DNA of 23,134 nt from an uncultured Actinomyces sp. (GTDB lineage: Bacteria > Actinomycetota > Actinomycetes > Actinomycetales > Actinomycetaceae). The translations under genes were made by a program, and so were the position numbers. The notes beneath the pieces were generated by a model. It had not been told where the DNA came from and made no database searches. It saw only the letters and a program-made list of their open reading frames with translations. Positions 6,749-13,217 of this stretch are shown one piece after another (position 1 is the first letter of the stretch; the number at the start of each line of letters is the position of its first letter). The stretch spans positions 1 through 23,134 of the forward strand of contig CALHZX010000051.1 of NCBI GenBank assembly GCA_938040725.1, in the 5' to 3' direction.

Positions 6749-9700
6749 ATGTCAACGAAGAAACCGGCTGCCCTCCTCGCCTTCGTCGGCGCGTGCGCGC
6801 TCGCGGTCACCGGGCCGGCCACCCTGGCCTCGCCCCTGTCCGCGGGCCCGTCCGGCGCCCGCGATGGCGCAGCGGCGTCCCTGCCTGCGGGCGATATCGA
6901 CACTGCACTCACCTCGAAGAGCGGGCAGTCCGCGCCCGCCTCGAGTGCCGGCGATGAGGATCCGGCGCGCGTCGTCGGCGTCATCGTCCAGCTCGAGGAT
7001 AGCGCATCCCGCGAGGGCGCGATCGACGAGATCAACCGGGCTGTGGCTGCTCAATTCCCCGGCGCCTCGGCCCAGGTGGAGCGCGAGTACGACAACGTCC
7101 TGACGGGCTTCGCCCTCAAGGCTCCCGCCGGTGCGCTCGACGCGATCCGTCGCGCCCCGGGCGTGCGCGCAGCGTTCCTCGAGCGTGAGGGGCACGTGAA
7201 CGACGGTGCGGCCCTCGATGCCGAGGGAGGCCTCGAGGCCTCGCAAAACGGTGGGCAGGACCCCGCCAACCTGAGCGCCCAGCTGATGATGCGCACCGAC
7301 CAGGTCGCGCAAAAGGGCGAAGGCAAGGTCATCGCCGTCATCGACACGGGTGTCGACACGACCCACCAGGCGTTCACGGGCGCGCTCGCAGGAACGCCCG
7401 CGCTCACCCCGCAGAAGGTCGCCGCGCTCTCGTCCCAGCTGGGCGAGGGCAAGACCGGCGTCTACATCTCGCAGAAGTTCCCCTTCGCCTACGACTATGC
7501 GGACGGTGACAACGATGCGTCGCCGCGCGAGGGCGGTTCCGGCTTCCACGGCACCCACGTCGCCGGCATCGCGGCGGGCAACGCCGACAAGATCATCGGT
7601 ACCGCTCCGGATGCTCAGGTGATCGTCGCGAAGGTGACGCGCAGCGAGGACGACGCGCTGCTGGATTCGGCGCTGCTCGCCTCCCTCGATGACATGCTCA
7701 TCCTGCACCCTGACGTCATCAACCTGTCGCTCGGCTGGACGGCCGGCATGGATAACGAGGCCGACACGGTCTACGCGACTGTGTACAAGAAGCTCCAGGA
7801 CGCGGGTATTACCGTCAACGCGGCCGCGGGCAACGCCTTCTCCACCGGGTACGGCAACAACTCCGGCAAGGGCCTGCCCTACGCCTCGGACCCCGACTCC
7901 TCGGTCATTGACGAACCCGCCACCTACTCCTCCGTGGTCGCCGTCGCCTCCGTCGAGAACGCGCTCATCCGTAACGCCTTCACCGTCAACGGGAAGGACA
8001 TTGGCTACCAGCGCTCGCGCGGCATGAACGGCGAGAAGGTCGCCTACTTCTCCGATCTGCCCGCCGGCACCTACGAGTATGTGGACGCCGGGTTCGCCTC
8101 CGAGGAGGACCTCGCCGCCCTCAAGGAGAAATACCCGGACGGACTCGCCGGTAAGATCGCCCTGGTCTCGCGCGGCAAGATGACCTACCAGAAGAAGGTC
8201 GAGAACCTCTACGACCTGCATCCCGCGGGCATCCTCGTCTACAACAACGTGTCCGTCGGCTCGCTCATCATCATGAACCTGACAACGCAGGACATGCCCG
8301 CCGCGTTCATCTCCCAGGCTGACGGCCAAGCCATGCTGGACGCCCCCGAACACACGCTCTCCATCGCCGAGGGCCAGGTCCTGCCCCAGTCCTCCATCTA
8401 CGAGGCCTCGGAGTTCTCCTCGTGGGGCGTGTCCCCGGATCTGCGCCTCAAGCCGGAGATCGCTGCGCCCGGTGGCAACGTTTTCTCGTCGATACCGAAC
8501 GGTGCGTACGAGCAGACCTCGGGCACCTCGATGGCCACGCCCCAGATGGCTGGCATTAGCGCGATCGTGTTGCAGCGCGTGCAGTCTGATCCGTTGTTTG
8601 CGTCGATGAGTGCGCGCCAGCAGGCTGATGTGGTGCAGAACCTCATTATGGGCACGGCCCGTCCTCTGACGGATGCGGCGCAGACGACGGGTGGGCTGTA
8701 CTCCCCGCGTAAGCAGGGTGCGGGCCTGGTGGACGCGCTGGCGGCGACGACCTCGTCGGTGTACCCGACGGTGGTGGGTGCGCCCGAGCAGTCTCGGCCC
8801 AAGGCAGACCTGGGGGACGGGACGAAGGGCTGGCATTTTGATGTCACGCTCCACAACCTCTCGGGTGTTCCTGCGACCTATGAGCTGAGTTCGCAGGCTC
8901 TGTCGGAGATTGTCGACGGTGGTTTCTTCACGGAGCATTCCTCGGATTGGCGAGGCCATGGCGTGGAGATCACGTACTCCGGTGCCGCTTCCGCCTCGGC
9001 TGAGGGTGCGACGGTGACGGTTCCGGCGAGCGGTGAGGCGACCGTCGGCATCGACATCGCGCCGGGTAGTGAGTTTGCCTCCTACGTCGCGGACAATACG
9101 CCCAATGGGACGTTCCTGGATGGTTTCGTGCGCTTCGCCTCGAAGACTGACGGACAGCCGGATCTGGCCGTGCCCTACCTGGGCTTCTACGGCGACTGGG
9201 GCAAGGCCCCCATCTTCGACGCGCTCGCCTCTGTGGGCGGGGCGCACACTCGGGCCTCGGATATCGTCAACGGCCAGACCGGCGCCTCCCTCGGCTACAA
9301 CCCGCTCGTCAAGGTGGCCGACCGCACCGGCGACCCGAATCCGCAGCGCTACGTGATCTCGCGGTCCACAGCCTCGGGAGCCCCCACGATCCTCGAACCG
9401 CGCACGGGCACGCTGCGCAGCGTCCACTCGCTGACCAGCACCTACACGAACGAGGCCGGGGAGACGGTCTTCTCCGTGACCAACCACCAGAACTGGAAGT
9501 CCGTCTACCTGACCAGCACCGAGGAGAACACCTGGGTCGAGGCCTACCATGAGTCCACGGCCTTCGATGCGAACGCGGAGAAGTTCGCGCAGATGCCCGA
9601 CGGCGCCTACACGCTGCGAATCGCTGCATCCAACGATGGGCCGTCGTCTGCCCGGCAGTCGATCTCCTACAACTTCCGCCTCGACACGAAGGCCCCGGTC

Positions 9701-10558
9701 ATCTCCGATCTGGTGTACTCCGGCAAGGATGAGGGCTTCGTCGTCACCTTCGATGTCACCGACGACTCGCCGCTGGCGGCTGTCGACCTGCACGACCCGG
9801 CCGACGGCCTGTGGTTCTACCGTCACGTCTTCACTGAGGACGAGGGGAGCGTCGGTGCCGACGGCCGGTACGTGTACCACGTGGAGATCCCGCTCAGCGT
9901 CATCGAGCAGGCGTGGACCGACCAGGGCGGCACCGGCGGCGTCATCGCCAACCCCTATATCCTCGCGTGGGACTACGGCCTCAACCCCTCCGAGATCTTC
10001 CCGATCAACCTGCCCAGCGCCAACCCGGGCACGCCCAGCCCGTGCGTGAGCCCCGAGGGCGGTCACTGGGTGAAGGACAGTGTCGGCTGGTGGTACGCCT
10101 GCGCTGATGGGTCGACCTACCTCAAGGGCGGCTGGTTCACCATCAACGGCCGCGACTACCAGTTCGGGCCGTCGGGCTACATGGCGACCGGCTTCCTCAA
10201 GCGCGCTGACGGCCAGTGGGTCTACGCGAACGAATCCGGCGCCCTCGTGAGCGGTTGGGTGAAGGATGGCGGCCAGTGGTACTACCTTGACCCCGCCTCT
10301 CACGTCATGGTGACCGGCTGGGTGGCCGACCGCGGCTCCTGGTACTACCTGACGGGCTCGGGCGCGATGGCCATCGGATGGGTGAATGACGGCGGTACCT
10401 GGTACTTCCTGAACGCCTCCGGAAAGATGGCGACCGGCTGGGTCAAGGATCGGGGTACCTGGTACTACCTGGCGCCCTCCGGCGCGATGCTGACGGGCAC
10501 GCATGTGATCAACGGGCGCACCTACGTGTTCGACGCGAACGGAGTCTGGGTGCACTGA
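6749..10558 (+). CDS. Secreted multidomain subtilisin-family (S8) peptidase with C-terminal cell-wall-binding repeats
   Basis: 1269 residues from ATG at 6749, with GGAGAAGG 3 nt upstream; the open frame further upstream lacks a ribosome site. Signal peptide is about residues 1-28 (KKPAALLAFVGACALAV). An I9-like propeptide (about 70-145) contains VIVQL and FPGASAQVEREY. The catalytic domain carries D199 (IDTGVD), H267 (FHGTHVAG), oxyanion N362 (AAAGN) and S594 (GTSMATPQMAG). A protease-associated insert lies at about 425-530 between His and Ser. Ig/Fn3-like beta domains follow, as in C5a-peptidase/lactocepin-type enzymes. Residues about 1106-1269 hold six or so wall-binding repeats of the W-Y-Y-L-x-x-S-G-A-M-x-x-G-W type. 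No LPXTG motif is present, so anchoring is probably non-covalent. Role: extracellular proteolysis of host or bacterial proteins; substrate unknown. The adjacent gene at 11046 is a free copy of its propeptide. Confidence 0.93.
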   Translation: MSTKKPAALLAFVGACALAVTGPATLASPLSAGPSGARDGAAASLPAGDIDTALTSKSGQSAPASSAGDEDPARVVGVIVQLEDSASREGAIDEINRAVAAQFPGASAQVEREYDNVLTGFALKAPAGALDAIRRAPGVRAAFLEREGHVNDGAALDAEGGLEASQNGGQDPANLSAQLMMRTDQVAQKGEGKVIAVIDTGVDTTHQAFTGALAGTPALTPQKVAALSSQLGEGKTGVYISQKFPFAYDYADGDNDASPREGGSGFHGTHVAGIAAGNADKIIGTAPDAQVIVAKVTRSEDDALLDSALLASLDDMLILHPDVINLSLGWTAGMDNEADTVYATVYKKLQDAGITVNAAAGNAFSTGYGNNSGKGLPYASDPDSSVIDEPATYSSVVAVASVENALIRNAFTVNGKDIGYQRSRGMNGEKVAYFSDLPAGTYEYVDAGFASEEDLAALKEKYPDGLAGKIALVSRGKMTYQKKVENLYDLHPAGILVYNNVSVGSLIIMNLTTQDMPAAFISQADGQAMLDAPEHTLSIAEGQVLPQSSIYEASEFSSWGVSPDLRLKPEIAAPGGNVFSSIPNGAYEQTSGTSMATPQMAGISAIVLQRVQSDPLFASMSARQQADVVQNLIMGTARPLTDAAQTTGGLYSPRKQGAGLVDALAATTSSVYPTVVGAPEQSRPKADLGDGTKGWHFDVTLHNLSGVPATYELSSQALSEIVDGGFFTEHSSDWRGHGVEITYSGAASASAEGATVTVPASGEATVGIDIAPGSEFASYVADNTPNGTFLDGFVRFASKTDGQPDLAVPYLGFYGDWGKAPIFDALASVGGAHTRASDIVNGQTGASLGYNPLVKVADRTGDPNPQRYVISRSTASGAPTILEPRTGTLRSVHSLTSTYTNEAGETVFSVTNHQNWKSVYLTSTEENTWVEAYHESTAFDANAEKFAQMPDGAYTLRIAASNDGPSSARQSISYNFRLDTKAPVISDLVYSGKDEGFVVTFDVTDDSPLAAVDLHDPADGLWFYRHVFTEDEGSVGADGRYVYHVEIPLSVIEQAWTDQGGTGGVIANPYILAWDYGLNPSEIFPINLPSANPGTPSPCVSPEGGHWVKDSVGWWYACADGSTYLKGGWFTINGRDYQFGPSGYMATGFLKRADGQWVYANESGALVSGWVKDGGQWYYLDPASHVMVTGWVADRGSWYYLTGSGAMAIGWVNDGGTWYFLNASGKMATGWVKDRGTWYYLAPSGAMLTGTHVINGRTYVFDANGVWVH

Positions 10559-10609
10559 TGTGCGCAGCTGATCTGAATCGGTGATTCGCTGATTCTCGAT
10601 TTACGAGGC

Positions 10610-10650
10610 CGGGGCCCGGGAACGCTCACTGCGAGCGCTCCCGGGCCCCG
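10610..10650 (+). terminator. Hairpin terminator after the S8 protease gene
   Basis: Arms 10610-10627 and 10633-10650 form an 18-bp GC-rich stem with a single mismatch and a 5-nt loop, 52 nt after the stop codon. The core is shared with the hairpin at 6559-6594, so the 3' ends of the two wall-binding genes appear to have been duplicated together with their terminator. Confidence 0.75.
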
Positions 10651-10780
10651 TCGCATGCAATTCCCTCAGGGATTGTTGTGACAAGGGCCTGTATCGTCGG
10701 AATTGCACCGTTTGTGGATGGTGATGAGCAGCTGTGCAATCGAATTGCATGCGTGTTTATGGTGATCGTGCTGTCGTCGG

Positions 10781-10940
10781 GCGCGCAACCCATGTTGTGC
10801 ACGCGGGCCCGATGATACGCGTGTGGGTCCGACAACTCGCACGTGGGCCCGATGATATGCGTGTGGGCAGCGCCGCCCACGTGCATGTCGAGGGGTTTAC
10901 GTGCGTATCAAGGGGTTTACGTGCGTATCAAGGGGTTTAC
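10781..10940. repeat. Array of 20-bp-period repeats upstream of the propeptide lipoprotein gene
   Basis: Eight consecutive 20-bp blocks begin at 10781 and stay in register. Blocks 10801, 10821 and 10841 share the form RYGYGGGYCCGAYRAYNYGC, with a weaker match at 10781 and a half-match at 10861. Blocks 10881, 10901 and 10921 form a second type, GTGCGTATCAAGGGGTTTAC; the last two are identical and the first has three changes. There are no spacers, so it is not a CRISPR. Two helical turns per unit would place bound protein on one face of the DNA. The rest of the 10559-11045 gap holds the terminator and no gene. Confidence 0.7.
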
Positions 10941-11045
10941 GCGCGCGCAGCTTGATGTTGGGCTGCGAGCACCCCGGCTACGCGCCTGCGGTATGTTGGA
11001 GGCGTTAGCGCGACGGTGCATGCCCACAGCAAGGAGCAAATAACC

Positions 11046-11513
11046 ATGAAGAAACCAGCCGTTTTCCTGGCCGGAGTGGGCACGTGCGCGCTCGCGGTTG
11101 CGAGCTGTTCCACCGCGACGTCGCCGACACCCGCGTCGCAGTCCGGTGCTCCCGCTGACTCTGCCCAGTCCGCTCCGGGAGCCCCGGCCTCGTCGACGGT
11201 CGATCCCGACACCGCGCTGACGTCGAAGAATGGGCAAAGCGGCCCGAGCGCGCAATCTGGCAGCGAGAACGCCGACGCCACCGTCGTCGTTATCGTCCAG
11301 CTCGCGCAAGGCGCTGACGGGGAGGCGACCCTCGCCTCGATCAACGAGGCCGTGGCCGCCGCGTTCCCGGGCGCCTCCGTGTCCGTGGAACGCGAGTATC
11401 GCAACGCGCTGCGCGGCTACGCCCTGCGTGTACCCGCCGGTTCGCTGGAGACGATCCGCGCGGTGAGTGGCGTCCAGGCGGCCTACCTGGACGGCAACAA
11501 CAGCCTCCAGTAG
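11046..11513 (+). CDS. Free-standing subtilisin-propeptide (I9-like) lipoprotein
   Basis: 155 residues from ATG at 11046, with AAGGAG 9 nt upstream. The signal peptide ends in a lipobox, V-A-S-C with C21, so a membrane-anchored lipoprotein is predicted. A Ser/Ala/Pro linker follows, then about 105 residues that align without gaps to the propeptide of the S8 protease encoded upstream. Shared blocks are DTALTSK, VIVQL, AVAA.FPGAS, VEREY and PAGxL; roughly half the positions are identical by hand. The signal peptides are also related (KKPA, CALAV). The protein ends where the protease catalytic domain would begin, and the DNA after it is not protease-like. Known family behaviour: S8 propeptides fold and inhibit their protease, and stand-alone I9 proteins can inhibit in trans. 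A lipid-anchored inhibitor or folding helper for the neighbour is the best inference; a truncated paralogue is the alternative. Confidence 0.8.
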   Translation: MKKPAVFLAGVGTCALAVASCSTATSPTPASQSGAPADSAQSAPGAPASSTVDPDTALTSKNGQSGPSAQSGSENADATVVVIVQLAQGADGEATLASINEAVAAAFPGASVSVEREYRNALRGYALRVPAGSLETIRAVSGVQAAYLDGNNSLQ

Positions 11514-11525
11514 GTGAACATCCGG

Positions 11526-11549
11526 CTGCCTCGCGCCGGAGTGAGGCAG
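11526..11549 (+). terminator. Possible weak terminator hairpin
   Basis: CTGCCTC (11526-11532) pairs perfectly with GAGGCAG (11543-11549), with a 10-nt loop, just after the lipoprotein stop. The 7-bp stem has no T-tract, so this is tentative. Confidence 0.35.
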
Positions 11550-11614
11550 GTGGGGGCGTGCTATTCCTCTTCTCGAACGTGAAAGCGTGCGACTCGAGGT
11601 GACTGTGTTTCTAC

Positions 11615-11645
11615 TTGCTTTAAATTAAGATAAAATTAGAAGTAA
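11615..11645. repeat. Left AT-rich palindromic element flanking the Fic gene
   Basis: This 31-bp AT-rich element matches the element at 13148-13178 at 24 of 31 positions in the same orientation, and is itself an imperfect inverted repeat (TTGCTTTAAATT against AAATTAGAAGTAA). It lies 27 bp before the Fic start codon and covers a plausible -10 (TAAGAT, 11626-11631). It is therefore placed to act as an operator. Confidence 0.6.
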
Positions 11646-11672
11646 TTTGATGTTTGTGTGAACGGAGCAGTC

Positions 11673-13055
11673 ATGAAGAAGCCGACCCCTCCGCCCTGTC
11701 GCCTGGCTGAACTCTATGACAGTGTTCTCAATAGCCTCAGGGGTATGGATGAGGACCATCGTTCGTCTGTTATTCGCGCGCTAGCTGGCGGACTTGATGA
11801 TCCAGAGTATCGGCCGTGGGGGTATTACTGCAGGGCTGAGCCGGTGCCCGAGGGGCTCACCCGCGAGGCGTGGTGGTGTGCGGTTCGCAGTGCTCGAGCG
11901 ACCACGGCCAGACCGACGCCCTTCACGATGAAGGATGCAACGCCCTTGACCTTCAATCTTCCAGATGTCCTTTTGAGCCTGAATGAGGATATTACCGCTC
12001 AGGCGCGAGGTCAGGTCGAGCTCCCAGGGGAGGTTGCGACAGAGGCTGCGAGAGACAGGTACCTCATCAATTCCCTGTACGAGGAGGCGATCACCTCCTC
12101 CCAGATGGAGGGAGCTTCCACGTCGAGGCGCGATGCGAAAAAGATGCTCCGGGAGGGGAGACGTCCGCAGACCCGGTCGGAGCGGATGATCCGAAACAAC
12201 TTTCTCGCCCTTGAATTTGTGCGGGGGCGTCTCACGGATAAGCTCACTCCTGAGTTTGTCTGCGAGGTGCATCGGATCGTGACCGAGGGGACGCTCGATG
12301 ATCCGGGCGATGCTGGCCGCCTCCAGCGGGAGGGGGAGGGTAGGGTTCGCATCTACGGGACAGATAATGAGGAGCAACTGCTCCATGTTCCGCCGTCCGT
12401 ATCGGAGCTGCCCGAGCGCCTGGAGCGTCTGTGTTCCTTTGTGAATGGTGGAGGTGAGTATGCGACGCAATATGTGCCACCCCTCGTAAGGGCGCTCATT
12501 GTTCACTTCATGATGGGATACGACCACTACTTCGTTGATGGGAACGGTCGCACGGCCCGCGTCATTGCGCAGTGGGTGATGCTGCGTGAGGGCTTCTTTC
12601 TGATGGACTTTGTTCCGGTGTCCCGACTACTGCACAGAGCGCCCGCACAGTACGCTCGCTCATTCCTTGAGGTTGAGCAGGACGAGGGTGACCTCACCTA
12701 CTTCCTGATCTGGCATGCGCGGATAATTCTGCGTGGAATCCGCGAGCTGCACGATTATCTGGCAAAGAAATCCAAGGAGCTGGATCAAGTGAAGCATCGC
12801 CTGCGCGCCACGACGCTCACGAACCGTCAGATCGGCGTCATCGAAGAAGCCTTGCGTGATCCCATGATGACGGTGACGGCGGCGGCGCATGCCAATAAAT
12901 ACAGGGTCACTCCTCAGACTGCGCACGCCGACCTGCGTGGACTCGAGGATGAGGGCTATTTGAGGCGTGTTCGGCGCGGCCGGAGTTTCGAGTGGTATCC
13001 GGTGTCGGATCTTCAGCGTCGGGTTGATTGTGCCCTTGAAGGGGACGGTGACTGA
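11673..13055 (+). CDS. Fic-family AMP transferase with N-terminal autoinhibitory motif and C-terminal winged helix
   Basis: 460 residues from ATG at 11673, with GGAG 6 nt upstream. The Fic core carries the active-site loop H285-Y-F-V-D-G-N-G-R293-T-A-R296; the usual HPF proline is Tyr here. An inhibitory helix motif S142-x-x-x-E146-G147 (SSQMEG) precedes the core, as in class II Fic proteins, where the Glu blocks ATP in the resting state. The C-terminal ~65 residues (from TNRQIGVIEEAL) look like a winged helix: VTAAAHANKYRVTPQTAHAD, then a basic wing GYLRRVRRGRSFEW. Family activity is transfer of AMP from ATP to a protein hydroxyl; the target is unknown. The gene stands alone, with no small antitoxin, as expected when inhibition is built in. 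It is less GC-rich than its neighbours and bracketed by related AT-rich palindromes, suggesting transfer and autoregulation. Confidence 0.9.
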   Translation: MKKPTPPPCRLAELYDSVLNSLRGMDEDHRSSVIRALAGGLDDPEYRPWGYYCRAEPVPEGLTREAWWCAVRSARATTARPTPFTMKDATPLTFNLPDVLLSLNEDITAQARGQVELPGEVATEAARDRYLINSLYEEAITSSQMEGASTSRRDAKKMLREGRRPQTRSERMIRNNFLALEFVRGRLTDKLTPEFVCEVHRIVTEGTLDDPGDAGRLQREGEGRVRIYGTDNEEQLLHVPPSVSELPERLERLCSFVNGGGEYATQYVPPLVRALIVHFMMGYDHYFVDGNGRTARVIAQWVMLREGFFLMDFVPVSRLLHRAPAQYARSFLEVEQDEGDLTYFLIWHARIILRGIRELHDYLAKKSKELDQVKHRLRATTLTNRQIGVIEEALRDPMMTVTAAAHANKYRVTPQTAHADLRGLEDEGYLRRVRRGRSFEWYPVSDLQRRVDCALEGDGD

Positions 13056-13142
13056 CAAGAGGGGAGGGGACCGAGGGGTGCTGCGATGCGGTGGCAGTCG
13101 TCAGGGTGCGACTGTGGATATGTTCGTCGAGAAGGCATTGCT

Positions 13143-13183
13143 TCCATTTACTTCAAATTTAGTCATAATTTGAAGTAAATGGA
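13143..13183. repeat. Right AT-rich palindromic element after the Fic gene
   Basis: A perfect 16-bp inverted repeat: arms TCCATTTACTTCAAAT (13143-13158) and ATTTGAAGTAAATGGA (13168-13183) around a 9-nt loop. Its centre (13148-13178) matches the element upstream of the Fic gene. It lies between convergent genes, so it could also work as a bidirectional terminator, though it is unusually AT-rich for this genome. Confidence 0.7.
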
Positions 13184-13217
13184 TAGTGTTACTGATCCGC
13201 GCGCGTCTGTCCGCGCC

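Noticed and set aside
6752..10555. 1267-codon minus-strand open frame opposite the S8 protease
   Set aside because: Antisense shadow. The plus strand has the full Asp-His-Ser triad, signal peptide and wall-binding repeats.
10702..10740. ATTGCAC...GTGCAAT inverted repeat sharing its core with the 20.3-kb repeat block
   Set aside because: Only seven bases per arm with a 25-nt loop. The resemblance to the distant block is too short to claim a link.
10781..10940. CRISPR array
   Set aside because: Units abut with no unique spacers, the period is 20 bp, and no cas genes are nearby.
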